From: Dactylonectria macrodidyma
Lineage: Eukaryota > Ascomycota > Sordariomycetes > Hypocreales > Nectriaceae
Direction: 5' to 3'
Length of the DNA stretch: 64,000 nucleotides
NCBI GenBank assembly: GCA_020744425.1
Contig: JAGMUV010000014.1
Span: forward strand, 682,001-746,000
Shown: one piece after another, positions 36,064 to 45,527 of the stretch
How the letters are laid out: every line of letters begins with the position of its first letter
Position numbering within the stretch: position 1 is the stretch's first letter
Notes under the pieces: generated by a model
The model's database searches: none
What the model was told of the DNA's origin: nothing
What the model saw: only the letters and a program-made list of their open reading frames with translations
Position numbers and translations under genes: made by a program

Positions 36064-37114
36064 ATGTCGGCCATTGACCTGAGCGAATTCCCAAAGGAGG
36101 CCCCTCCGCGGCCTTCACAGCAACTCCGCTTCGCAGACGTAAGGGTGCAATGAATAGGCAATTGATGTGCCGGAATTAACTCTTTGACAGGTGGCAGTCA
36201 CGGCGACAGCAAACGAGTTCAAAGGCATCTATCGCAATAAGCAATGCCACGAACCTGACTTTCTTCACACCGTCGACCGCGCTCAAGATGCCGGCGTCGG
36301 CAAGGTCATGCTAACGGGCATGTCGCTCACGGACGTCGGTTTCCACGCCGAAGCGGTCAAGTCTCGGCCGTCACAGTGCTTCATGACGGTTGGCGTGCAC
36401 CCATACCACGCTTCTGAGCTCGACGAAGGCGGTAAGGAGTATCTGGACGACCTCGAGCGCAGCGTGAAGGAGGCACTGGCCCAAGATCCAGTCCAGATTG
36501 GCGCGTTTGGCGAGCTGGGGCTGGATTATGACAGAGAGGTGCATGCATCCAAGGAAGTGCAGATTCGTGCTTTCAAGGCGCAGTTGGACCTCTTCGTGGC
36601 GAATGAGTGGGATTTGCCGCTCTTTCTGCACTGTCGAGCGGCCTTTGATGACTTTGTCGACATCATCACTCCCTACCTCGACAGGCTGCCACGGCGCGGC
36701 CTCGTGCACAGCTTCGTAGGGTCGGCTTCCCAGATGGAGAAGCTCGTCGAGCTCGGCCTCGACGTCAGCGTCAACGGCTTCAGTTTCAAGGACCAAGAGA
36801 GTCTGCAGATGGCCTCGAAGATACCCCTCGAGCGGTTGCAGATCGAGACCGATGCGCCGTGGGGCGAGCTCAAGGCCACGTCGGAGCTCGTCAAACGCTA
36901 TTGTGTCAACGCCAAGGCGCTCCCGGCGTCGAAGAAGAAGGACAAGTGGGATCCAAAGTGCATGGTCAAAGAGAGGAACGAGAGTTGTACTATCGAGCGA
37001 GTTGCATACATTGTGGCCGGGCTTAAGGGGATTAATGTTGATGAAGTTGCTGAGGCTGCGTGGAGGAACAGCGTTAAGATGTTTGGTCTTGGGGAGAAGA
37101 TAGATGAGGTCTAG
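36064..37114 (+). CDS. TatD-family metal-dependent DNase
   Basis: Two exons (36064-36138, 36191-37114) split by a 52-bp intron encode 332 aa. After a short N-terminal leader, ADVAVTATANEFKGIYR, GVHPYHA, GELGLDY, LHCRAAFDDF and QIETDAPWG follow in the order of TatD hydrolases. GVHPYH, GELGLDYD, the H of LHCR and the D of ETDAPW are the metal-binding/catalytic positions. The first strand lacks the classic HxH motif, as I recall for the eukaryotic YBL055C branch. The family has 3'-5' exonuclease/endonuclease activity linked to DNA degradation during cell death and repair. Confidence 0.9.
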
Positions 37115-37334
37115 ATGTTTTTACGTTTAGAAATAGGTGGCATTCATTTTAGACACGAGAAACGGAATAGATATGATCATCATGCCCTAAATATAGTTCC
37201 ATATCTAAGCGACCAGATGATTATGAAATCAGGGCTTCACTGTACCATCTTCTAACGAAAAAGCATTCCCGGCTTGAGACGACTTTCCGTGAAGCAGTGG
37301 CGATCCAGCCCACCCATTCCTTTCTGTGCCATAC

Positions 37335-38475
37335 TCAGAAGATTGCAAGAGCATTAGGAGGCGACCCAATCAACCCCGGCTGGTTCAACGGCGCTGAGGT
37401 AATCATAAACGAATACCGCTTGCTTTTCTTACAGTACTCGGACAACCTGCTGAGATCCCAAAGCTCGCCGATCGACATACCAAACAGGTTCAAGAGATAC
37501 ATGTGGAGCACTGTTCCGTGTTAGCAACTTAGGCAAAATATCTGGTTGGGAGCCTCTCATACCCAAGTCCTTCATGCCGCCCACCGTGCCGTCCGACTTT
37601 AGCGGCGGAAAGGCCTCGAAGCTGCTCGAGTCTGACGCCGTGGCCGCGAAGCGCTTATTCCAGAGCCACCGCGCCGTGTCCTCGGACCCGTCAAGGCCCG
37701 AGAGCTGGACGGCGGCCATCTTGGCCAAGCCGACCGGGTCCATCTTCTCGACGACTTCAGTAGCGCCGGTCCGTACGAGGAGAATGTCGCCCGGGCGGAA
37801 TTCCACGCCAAAGTGAGAGGCACAGGCCTCCAGGTCGACGGGCTTGATGCGGTTGCCGTCGAACGGGTGGAAGGACAGGCCCGTTTCCTCGGCAAAGGCC
37901 TTGTAGTCGAGCAAGACGCCCCGGCCGGCGATGCACCCGCGCGTGTGCCAGTGATCAAGGGTAGGCATGCTGTTTTCCTCCGTCGACTCAGTCGACAACG
38001 TCTCGATAGTCGGATTGGCTCCGTTGTAGGCGAGGCCGGTCGCCTGGTGCTGGAAGTGGCAGAGGCTATCCCACTGGCTGCTTCCCTGGGTGTTGAACTC
38101 GAGCTCGTCGTCCCACGACTTGCCTTGCTCGAAAGGTAGGCCGGACATGCTTTCGGGGATGTAGAGTACTTTGTGCTTGGACTGCTTTCGTCCAATGGCG
38201 GGCAATTTGTTCATGCCGTTCAAGGGCCAGCTAAGAGGAGTTAGCACATCTGCGAGGCTTGGGACGATGGGGAAAGACTACTTGAGTGAAATGGATACTC
38301 CGTCTTTCACTTCACTGGCCGCGGCCTTCACAACCTCGGGCGTCAAGAAGTTCAGGGTTCCCACCATGTCCTTCTTTCCGTCGCGGTCAAAGACGCCCCA
38401 GGCACAGCCTTGGGGCATCCCCTCGACCTTGGGAAGGGCGTCAAAGTCAGGGACAGAGTTCAAGTCGAAGACCAT
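37335..38475 (-). CDS. Cyclase-family (kynurenine-formamidase-like) metal hydrolase
   Basis: Three exons (38475-38282, 38230-37563, 37510-37335) with 51- and 52-bp introns give 345 aa. The core has the cyclase-family pattern: QWDSLCHFQHQ, which supplies the HxxxDxxxH-like metal site of PF04199 proteins in modified form, then GDILLVRTG. The last exon gives IGELWDL and a SPPNALAIF end typical of the fungal members. Bacterial relatives hydrolyse N-formylkynurenine or lactone/amide bonds; the substrate here is unknown. It is tail-to-head with the RpiB-type gene (493 bp apart) at the left edge of the catabolic cluster, so membership in that pathway, for example as a lactonase-like step, is only suggested by position. 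Confidence 0.85.
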
Positions 38476-38968
38476 TTTGATTGATGTAGAAGAGTTGATG
38501 TTTGGTTGTTTAGACTGGTCTAAGTGGTTGTCTCGTAGTATTCTAATAGACTGTGGCCAAGCCTTATATCTTCAGACCCTAAATGGTTGCCTAGAAATAG
38601 CGAAGCCGTCGTCCTGGGCAACTTCCTGGATAATAGGACCCCAGACGGAGGATTTTCTTTGCAAAACGCCCTGAATAGCTGAAAGACCCCAGTTGACGAA
38701 GATGGCAGTTGGAGTGAAACCCGAGTACGAGAGGTTTGCACTGCCACCACCTTCTTAGCGCAGATGCATCGGTCCCGCAAGAGCTACGATAAGCTTAGCA
38801 CAACCCATCTTCTGGAGAATTCTATCTCAATAACACCAGGACCGTTGCATTGCGTGTCTGAGTTGGGAATAGCACGCAGAGAAACGGGTTGACTCGATGG
38901 ATCAGGATACGACAGAAGGAGCAGAGACGTGACGCCGTAATTGTATAATATTGAACCCCTCAAACTCA
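38476..38968. promoter_or_regulatory. Promoter of the cyclase-family gene
   Basis: 493 bp. The GCTCGGTTCGG element found elsewhere in the cluster is not present here, which weakens the case that this gene is co-regulated. Confidence 0.4.
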
Positions 38969-39514
38969 TCACACTTCGATCTCATTCTCTAACGCTGTAA
39001 TGGCCTGTACCTTGGCCGCACTCGCACTGGAGTGGTCAAAGACATAGCCCAGCCACTCCTTAGCCAACCTCCTCGCCAACTCAAGCCCGACGACGCGCTC
39101 GCCCAAGCACAAGACCTGAGCATTATTGCTGAGCACGGCGCGCTCGACGGAGAAGCTGTCGTGGGCGGTGACGGCGCGCACGCCCTTGACCTTGTTGGCG
39201 GCGATGGCGACGCCGAGCCCCGTGCCGCAGATGAGCACCGCCCGGTCGACGGTGCCGTCGGCCACCAGTTTCGCCGCCGCTGCGGCTCGGAGCGGGTACG
39301 CCGTCTTGTCGTCGCGGCCGTGGCTACCGACGTCTTCGACGAGTTCGACGCGGGGGTCTTGTTCGAAGTCAGCCTTGATGGCGTCTTTGTAGCCGACGCC
39401 GGCTTCCTGCGACGGGGCGAGCGGGTTAGTATCGTATCTCTCTGAGAGGAAGCTTTGAGAAGGGATGTCGGTTACATCGCAGCCAATGGCTATTTTCCAC
39501 TTGGGCGTGGTCAT
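38969..39514 (-). CDS. RpiB/LacAB-type sugar-phosphate isomerase (EYI2/DerI-like)
   Basis: Two exons (39514-39476, 39406-38969) give 158 aa. The 69-bp intron is a multiple of three with no stop, so an unspliced reading inserts 23 extra residues inside the first loop; removing it restores [14 protein letters not shown]. The RpiB signature follows: [14 protein letters not shown], then [17 protein letters not shown] (with the catalytic Cys), then [29 protein letters not shown]. Known activities are ribose/allose-phosphate isomerisation and, in tetritol pathways, D-erythrulose-4-P to D-erythrose-4-P. The divergent kinase partner and the TIM-like gene favour the tetrose role (inference). Confidence 0.88.
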   Translation of the reverse strand: MTTPKWKIAIGCDVTDIPSQSFLSERYDTNPLAPSQEAGVGYKDAIKADFEQDPRVELVEDVGSHGRDDKTAYPLRAAAAAKLVADGTVDRAVLICGTGLGVAIAANKVKGVRAVTAHDSFSVERAVLSNNAQVLCLGERVVGLELARRLAKEWLGYVFDHSSASAAKVQAITALENEIEV

Positions 39515-39760
39515 TGTGGTGTGTATAACAAGTCGTTGGTTGTTGTAGCTGCGTGGGTCTCGTCTTCCGGCGCTGGTTGACTGGATGGGAAAGGAAGGAC
39601 AACAGCAGCGACGTCCCACGAAAAAAAAAACAGAGGGAAATTAACTTGGGACGGGAGAATATGGTCTCAACAAAACACCAATTCCCATTGACTGCAGGTA
39701 TCGTGACCTCATGCTGGACTCCCCTCGGAGCGGCTGACCAAGCTGCTCATATTGCTGGCA

Positions 39761-39771
39761 GCTCGGTTCGG
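39761..39771 (+). promoter_or_regulatory. Shared cluster element GCTCGGTTCGG, site A
   Basis: Exact copy of an 11-mer also found at 43403 and 47720. It contains CGG triplets spaced by two bases, as a direct-repeat Zn2Cys6 site would. It lies 247 bp from the isomerase ATG and 323 bp from the kinase ATG. Confidence 0.5.
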
Positions 39772-39776
39772 CACAT

Positions 39777-39786
39777 CCGTATACGG
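39777..39786. promoter_or_regulatory. Palindrome CCG-TATA-CGG
   Basis: Perfect 10-bp palindrome with everted CGG triplets, a typical Zn2Cys6 dimer arrangement, six bases after site A. Confidence 0.4.
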
Positions 39787-40093
39787 AACTCCGGGCCTGT
39801 TAGTGGCATCCACCCCCGGACCGGGTGTGCCCCTTCTAGGAAGCCGGCATGTTTTGTCGAGTGCCATTGAATCTCGGGGTAGATGCAAGACGAGGAGATG
39901 AACGGCAATGGGTAATATGGCTAAATCAGATCCTCTCACCAATGGGGAGTGTGCGTGACCAATTTTCCCTAAAAGGCACCCTGCGCTCTCGGCAGTTGTG
40001 GTGGAAAGGGAGTTTGAGGCAGCAGAGCAAAGCAGGAATTGGACTTGTTCGCACTGTTTCTCTTAGTTTTCTTTTTTTGATAAACTGCAAGTC

Positions 40094-41878
40094 ATGTCGA
40101 AGCGTCATCTTTTCGAGTCCCCCGATGGGCTTGTCGTCAAGTCCCTCCGGGGCCTGATTGCGTACAACCCGTCGCTGAGCCTGGACGAGGCCAACCGCGT
40201 CATCTTCAACACGGCTTACGACCGGTCCAAGGTCAGCATCATCAGCGGCGGTGGCTCCGGCCACGAACCTGCTTGGGCTGGGTATGTTGGCAACAATATG
40301 CTGGCGGCGTCGGTCGCGGGAGACATCTTTGCCAGCCCCAGCACCAAGCAGATCCTGGCCGCCATCGAAGAGGTGCCTTCAGACGAGGGCACCATTCTGG
40401 TCATCACCAACTACACCGGCGACTGTCTGCACTTTGGGCTGGCCAACGAAAAGGCCATTGCCAATGGACATAAGAGTCGCATGATCATCTGCGGCGACGA
40501 CGTCTCGGTCGGCAATAAGAGCGGCCTCGTCGGCCGGCGCGGGTTGGCGGGCCAGATCGGCGTGCTGAAGATCATGGGCGGCGCTGCAGGTCTCGGTGGC
40601 TCTCTGGATGATGTATATGACCTGGGAGTAGCCTTTTCTCAGCAAATCGTGTCCATCGCCGCGACTCTCGACCACTGCCACGTCCCCGGACGGACGGAGC
40701 ACGGGGTTCTAGGCGACGACGAGGTCGAGATCGGGACGGGCCCCCACAACGAGCCGGGCTACAAGAAGCTGAGCCCCCGGCCGTCGCCGGCGGAGCTGGT
40801 GGGCCAGATCCTGCGGTACTGCCTGGACGAGAGTGACCCGGAGCGCGGCTACGTCCACTTTGCGCCGGGCGACGAGACGATGCTGCTGGTGAGCAACTTT
40901 GGCGGCATGTCGTTTTTGGAGATGGGCGCCCTGGTGGATGAGTTGCTGGAGCAGCTGGAGCGCGACTATAACGTGGCGCCGGCGCGGGTGTTTGCGGGAT
41001 TCATCGAGACGTCGCTCAACGCGCCCGCCTTTTCCGTGTCTGTCGTTAACATTACTCAAGCTGCTGCAAACTGCTCCTACTCGGCGGAGCAGATCTTGCA
41101 GTTCGCCGACATCAAGACAGACACCTGCTGGGAGTCGATGGCCGGCGCGCAATCGGGCCCGCGACGGAGGGCACGTAAGGAGCAGTTTGTGCAAGCGCCG
41201 GCAGAGTCGAAGAAGGCAGCAAACGGAACATTGTCGAACAAGGACTTTATTGTCGACCCGCGCACGCTCGAGGCCGTGGTTCGCACTGCCTGCAACGCGC
41301 TCGTGGCCGTCGAGCCGGACCTGACGAAATGGGACACCGTCATGGGCGATGGCGACTGCGGCGAGACGGTTAAGACGGGTGCGTCGGAGCTGCTGGCGGC
41401 GCTGGATGACCAGAAGGCCGCTGCGTCTGGGTCCGTCACGGCGCTGCTAACGACGCTTGAGGATATTGTCGAGAGCAAGATGGGCGGCACGCTGGGCGGC
41501 ATCCTGGGCATCCTCTTCGTCTCGCTGCGCACCGCCCTCGAAGCAAACCATCACCTCGCCGCGACCGACGGCCCCGTGAAGCTCTGGGCCACGGCGCTGT
41601 CCTCGGCGCTGGGCAACCTGCGGCGGTACACGCCCGCGCAGGTGGGCGACCGCACCGTCATGGACACGCTGATCCCGTTCGCCGAGGCCATGGGCAGCGG
41701 CAGCTTTGACAACGCCGTCGAGGCGGCCATCAAGGGTGCGGAGGCTACCAAGACGATGACGCCGAAGCTGGGACGCGCTACGTATGTCGGCGGGCTTGAG
41801 ACGGGCAAGGAGATGCCGCCGGATCCTGGTGCGTGGGCGGCTATGGTGGCTGTGGCTGGGTTGAAGCAGGCCATGTAG
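40094..41878 (+). CDS. Dihydroxyacetone-kinase-family (DhaK-DhaL) kinase, erythrulose-kinase-like
   Basis: Intronless, 594 aa, with both domains of an ATP-dependent DAK. The DhaK part (about 1-335) has GGGSGHEP (52-59) and the GTGPHNEPG segment, whose His218 aligns with the histidine that covalently binds the ketose. The DhaL part (from about 390) has the Mg/ATP motif GDGDCGETVKTGA (418 onward) and KMGGTLGGILGI. The family phosphorylates dihydroxyacetone, or in tetritol pathways L-erythrulose (LerK, Yarrowia EYK1). Head-to-head pairing with an RpiB-type isomerase and a nearby TIM paralogue points to a tetrulose substrate; a C3 or C5 ketose cannot be excluded from sequence alone. Confidence 0.9.
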   Translation: MSKRHLFESPDGLVVKSLRGLIAYNPSLSLDEANRVIFNTAYDRSKVSIISGGGSGHEPAWAGYVGNNMLAASVAGDIFASPSTKQILAAIEEVPSDEGTILVITNYTGDCLHFGLANEKAIANGHKSRMIICGDDVSVGNKSGLVGRRGLAGQIGVLKIMGGAAGLGGSLDDVYDLGVAFSQQIVSIAATLDHCHVPGRTEHGVLGDDEVEIGTGPHNEPGYKKLSPRPSPAELVGQILRYCLDESDPERGYVHFAPGDETMLLVSNFGGMSFLEMGALVDELLEQLERDYNVAPARVFAGFIETSLNAPAFSVSVVNITQAAANCSYSAEQILQFADIKTDTCWESMAGAQSGPRRRARKEQFVQAPAESKKAANGTLSNKDFIVDPRTLEAVVRTACNALVAVEPDLTKWDTVMGDGDCGETVKTGASELLAALDDQKAAASGSVTALLTTLEDIVESKMGGTLGGILGILFVSLRTALEANHHLAATDGPVKLWATALSSALGNLRRYTPAQVGDRTVMDTLIPFAEAMGSGSFDNAVEAAIKGAEATKTMTPKLGRATYVGGLETGKEMPPDPGAWAAMVAVAGLKQAM

Positions 41879-42052
41879 TTGGAATTGTGTAGATTTGTGT
41901 TAGTGGTTTAATACATGTGGTGTTTTTTGCCTTATCTCATTCTACCCTAGTGTCTACTCTATCGAAACTTAGACGGCTTCTTAGTAACCCACGACTTCTT
42001 CAACTCAGATCTACAAACAAATTCTCTGTATTCTGATCATGATGTATCTAAT

Positions 42053-42919
42053 TCACGCTTTGCCAGCACTCCCGAGCCACACCATGTACTCCTCAATCGC
42101 CTTCTGCATAGCCTCAGTCCCAGCTTCAATGACACTTGTCAGCGGCTTCCCGCGCATCTCCTCCTGTACGCGTGCGTAGTGCTTGTTCATGCCCTTGTTG
42201 ATATTGATCTTCGTCACGCCAGCCGCGATGCAGCGCTTGAAGATGGCCTCGTCGAAGGGGTCCGCGCCATGCAGGACGAGGTGCACGCGGTCGCCGACGG
42301 TCGCATTGACAGATTCCAGCCGGTCGTACTCGAGCCGGATGCCCCGCGGGCCGTATTCGCCGTGGACGTTGCCAAAGGCCGGCGCCAGCAGCTCGATGCC
42401 CGTGTCGGCGAACTCGACGGCCTGCTCGGGCGTCGTCAGCACCCCGGAAAGGTCCGCCGTCTCGGCGACGCCGTCCTCGCCGCCCTCGATGCGTCCCGGC
42501 TCCGCCTCGGCCGCGATGCCGCGCGCGTGGCAGTAGTCGACGAGCTCCCGCGTCAGCGCCAGGTTCTCCTCGCGCTCGTAGTGGCTCATGTCGCACATGA
42601 TGCTGTCGAACGCGCGCTCCATGTCCGCGGCCCGCCGCACCAGCTCGGGCGTCTGGCAGTGGTCCAGGTGCAGCGACACGGGCACTTTGGCGTGCTGGCA
42701 GGCGTCGGCGGCCGCGCGGACGAGCGTCGTGCCCGCGTATTGCATCGCCCACGGGAAGAGCAGCACCATGGCGGGGGAGTTGGCTGCTTCGGCTGCTTTG
42801 ACTGTCGCCATGACGCCTTCGAGGTTGTAGCAGCACATGCCCGGCACCGCGTATCCTCCGGCGCGAGCCGCGTCGAGGATCTGCATCGTCTTGTTGCTGG
42901 ATAAGTCTGGTCGCGCCAT
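42053..42919 (-). CDS. Class II (zinc) ketose-bisphosphate-type aldolase
   Basis: Intronless, 288 aa, the length of the fructose/tagatose-bisphosphate aldolase family. HLDHCQ (84-89) carries the catalytic Asp86 and the zinc ligand His87. Further ligands are at GNVHGEYG (His186) and LHGA (His217), with EAEPGRIEGGEDG between and a NINKG phosphate-binding loop near the C-terminus. It is a TIM barrel that cleaves or joins phosphorylated ketoses or sugar acids with a three-carbon partner. It is divergently arranged with the beta-hydroxyacid dehydrogenase over an 800-bp promoter. Plant and some fungal proteins fuse these two domains, which supports a common pathway. Exact substrate unknown. Confidence 0.88.
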   Translation of the reverse strand: MARPDLSSNKTMQILDAARAGGYAVPGMCCYNLEGVMATVKAAEAANSPAMVLLFPWAMQYAGTTLVRAAADACQHAKVPVSLHLDHCQTPELVRRAADMERAFDSIMCDMSHYEREENLALTRELVDYCHARGIAAEAEPGRIEGGEDGVAETADLSGVLTTPEQAVEFADTGIELLAPAFGNVHGEYGPRGIRLEYDRLESVNATVGDRVHLVLHGADPFDEAIFKRCIAAGVTKININKGMNKHYARVQEEMRGKPLTSVIEAGTEAMQKAIEEYMVWLGSAGKA

Positions 42920-43717
42920 GTTGTCGGTTTCTTAATCAGGGGAACTTGAATTGGTGAAAGAAGGCGTCTCTAGGATCAGTCAACTGCTCCCAACAACTGG
43001 GACGCAGCGAAGCCATATGCCTCTTCTGACTTGCCGGCACCATGATCCACAAACCCCGCCATCCTCTCCAGAGATCTTCACTCACCCATCCCACTCAGAG
43101 CCGTATCCTGGCCAGCATTCTACCGGATGTCCTGCAACGGGCTCGGAAAAGTCTCCGGGTCGGCTCAATGTAGAGTGGGACTTTGGTGGGGGAGCATTGC
43201 AGGTTGCAGGATGCGGGGGAGGAGAAGAGAGGAGAGAGATGGTTGTCAAATTTCACGGCTAATATCCACCAACAGACGGCAGTTATCCAACCAACAGATT
43301 GCACTTATCCAAACGGCAGATGGATCATGATGGTGGTTGGAGTGGAGCTCCGCATCATTGTCCGCCTCGCTGGTGGAGGAATTTGCTCTCTTTGGTGTGA
43401 CGGCTCGGTTCGGCCTCCACTTCCGAGCTGTCATGACACCCATTCCCGTCTACTCATGAGGTGAGCTCCTCACCACGCAGCTCGACTAAAAATTGTCTGT
43501 GGGGGCAGAGGAGTGCGTGCCTTGCAATCAATCCTTGATCTGCCGGGTAGTGATGCGATACCGGAGTCTGTCGTCTGTTGCGATATATATGGAACTTCAG
43601 ACTGGGCAAGCAGGGACTCATCATGGGTTTAGTTCTTGAGTGATCCTACTCGTCTCCATAATCACCGTGGAAATACATAATCTGGCACCTCACTTACACC
43701 CCATCATCAAGAACAGA
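42920..43717. promoter_or_regulatory. Divergent promoter of aldolase and beta-hydroxyacid dehydrogenase
   Basis: 798 bp with site B (43403-43413) in it. No other gene seen. Confidence 0.6.
43403..43413 (+). promoter_or_regulatory. Shared cluster element GCTCGGTTCGG, site B
   Basis: Exact match to sites A and C. It is 305 bp before the dehydrogenase ATG and 484 bp from the aldolase ATG. Confidence 0.5.
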
Positions 43718-45046
43718 ATGGCCATTACCAACCCCCCGGTTGCCTTTATCGGCCTGGGAGCCATGGGCTTCGGCATGGCCACCCAGCTGGTCAAGCAAGG
43801 CTACCCTGTAGCCGGCTTCGACGTCTGGCCCCCGACGCTGGAGAGGTTTCAAAAGGCGGGCGGCAGCACATCTTCAACGCCGGCCGAGGCCGTCCAGGGC
43901 AAGGAATACTGCGTGTGCATGGTTGCGACCGCCCAGCAAGCCCAAGACGTCCTCCTCGATGGCCCAAACCCAGCTGTTCCCGCGCTCGCCCAGGGAGCCG
44001 TTCTCCTCCTGTGCTCAACAGTCGCTTGTGGCTACGTCCAGAACTTAGTTCAACAGATCAAAGACAGTGGCCGTCCAGACATTCTGCTAATCGACTGCCC
44101 CGTGTCCGGCGGGGCCATTCGCGCCGCCGATGGCACCCTCTCCATCATGGCTGGCGCCGCCGACGAGGCCATCGCAAAGGGCCGCGACCTGCTCCAAGCC
44201 ATGTCGGACCCGGAACGGCTCTACATTGTCAGCGGCGGCGTCGGCGCCGGTAGCAACATGAAGATGTGCCACCAGGTGCTGGCCGCCAACCAGATCCTCT
44301 CCGCCAGCGAGGCCATGGGCTTCGCCGCCCACCTCGGACTTGATCCGGTTGAGACCAGCAAGGCGCTCATCGCATCCGACGGCTGGAGCTGGATGCTGGA
44401 GAACCGCATGCCGCGCATGCTGCACCCCGACTTTCAGCCCATCGCAAGCGCCGTCACCATCATCTTGAAGGACACCAGCATCATCACCTCGGAGGCCCGG
44501 CGCTGCGGCTTCCCCACGCCCATGACCAGCGCCGCCGAGCAGGGATATTTCACGGCGCTCGGAAGGGGATTCGGACCTGACGACGACGCTAGCATTATTC
44601 GAGTGTACACCGAGGGCAAGGGCAAGATTGGTCCGGTCGCGGGTCTTGCAGCGACGGCGGATGCGAAGCTGAGGCTCGTCGTCAGCTTGCTCAAGGGCAT
44701 CCACGTTTGCGCCGCCGCCGAGGCCCTGACTTTCGCGCATAAGGTCGGCCTCGATCTAGACCAGGTGTTTGAGCTGTGCATCAATGCCGCGGGCGGCAGC
44801 GCCATGCTCAAGGCCTTTGGAGGCGACATGATGAACGTGCTGCGCGGGAAGCCACCCACGGCGACGGACGGGCTCGCGACGCTGGCCGAGGAGCTCCGTG
44901 AGGCAGTCGACGAGGCCCAGAGGCTCAAGATGCCGCTGTTCCTCGGCGCGCAGGCCTTGAATATCCTCCGGCTGGTGCTGCAGCACAAGCCTAAGGACAA
45001 GCCGGAGGCGCCCATGGCGTTGGCCGTCAAGGTCTGGGCCGCATGA
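43718..45046 (+). CDS. Beta-hydroxyacid dehydrogenase (threonate/tartronate-type) with duplicated C-terminal domain
   Basis: Intronless, 442 aa from the ATG at 43718; the frame is open further upstream but has no earlier ATG. The Rossmann motif GLGAMGFGMA (12-21), DCPVSGGA (126-133) and the catalytic lysine in SNMKMCHQVLAANQ (Lys182) define the 3-hydroxyisobutyrate/L-threonate dehydrogenase family. The usual family length is about 300 aa. Here a second copy of the helical NAD_binding_11 domain (about 310-430; LLKGIHVCAAAEAL, then ELCINAAGGSAML) follows the first. The same arrangement occurs in the plant/fungal multidomain proteins that also carry DUF1537 and class II aldolase. Oxidation of a C4 sugar acid such as threonate is the likely reaction (inference). 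Confidence 0.85.
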   Translation: MAITNPPVAFIGLGAMGFGMATQLVKQGYPVAGFDVWPPTLERFQKAGGSTSSTPAEAVQGKEYCVCMVATAQQAQDVLLDGPNPAVPALAQGAVLLLCSTVACGYVQNLVQQIKDSGRPDILLIDCPVSGGAIRAADGTLSIMAGAADEAIAKGRDLLQAMSDPERLYIVSGGVGAGSNMKMCHQVLAANQILSASEAMGFAAHLGLDPVETSKALIASDGWSWMLENRMPRMLHPDFQPIASAVTIILKDTSIITSEARRCGFPTPMTSAAEQGYFTALGRGFGPDDDASIIRVYTEGKGKIGPVAGLAATADAKLRLVVSLLKGIHVCAAAEALTFAHKVGLDLDQVFELCINAAGGSAMLKAFGGDMMNVLRGKPPTATDGLATLAEELREAVDEAQRLKMPLFLGAQALNILRLVLQHKPKDKPEAPMALAVKVWAA

Positions 45047-45527
45047 GCCGGCAGTCAGGATGGATCCAACGCATCGTTAGCTGGCTAGTCAATAGAACCC
45101 AGATATCCAATTTTCATTCTTCGCGTCACTCATCCGTTATTTTCGGTCATGTGGGCAATACCGGGTCGAGCAGGTCGCAGTGTAAGTCAGACTAGAGCAC
45201 CCCTCTCCGGATTTCCTTTCTGGGAAGCCCGGAGATGGGGGGAATCTGCGAGATGGGCCTGATGGAGGCATGCGTCGCTCGGCCCCAAAAGGAAGTCCTA
45301 AATCCACAAACTAAAACGATTGAATTGATCGTCTAGACCATGTGTTTTCATTTTATCCGTTCCGAACTCGCTCCTCGGTAGACACTTCGGGTCGTTTTTT
45401 CGCGGTAGTGCTCCGAGATATCGGCGTACGACTAGCGACCCGGAGGACTGCATCTCATCGCTCCGGCACTTCGACCACCTTAGAATATTCTCCCACTTGG
45501 CTTGTATACGGCAAATTTAGCGAAATT
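45047..45527. promoter_or_regulatory. Promoter of the TIM-like gene
   Basis: 481 bp. No exact GCTCGGTTCGG; a partial GCGAGTTCGGAAC on the minus strand (about 45360-45371) is the nearest. The downstream frame is open back to about 45342, but no ATG lies in it before 45528. Confidence 0.4.

Larger units (their letters stand above)
39515..40093. promoter_or_regulatory. Divergent promoter of RpiB-type isomerase and DAK-type kinase
   Basis: 579 bp shared between two head-to-head genes of one apparent pathway. It contains the GCTCGGTTCGG element (39761), the palindrome CCGTATACGG (39777) and the near-palindrome CACCCCCGGACCGGGTGTG (39811-39829) within 70 bp, near its centre. Confidence 0.65.

Noticed and set aside
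39407..39475. Unspliced reading of the RpiB-type gene (69 bp open in frame)
   Set aside because: It would insert 23 residues into a conserved loop; good donor, acceptor and family alignment show it is an intron.
42179..42904. 241-codon frame opposite the class II aldolase
   Set aside because: Antisense shadow in GC-rich coding sequence, no recognisable motif.
45342..45527. N-terminal extension of the TIM-like protein, possibly a targeting sequence
   Set aside because: The frame is open but contains no ATG before 45528; the nearby ATG at 45340 is in another frame.
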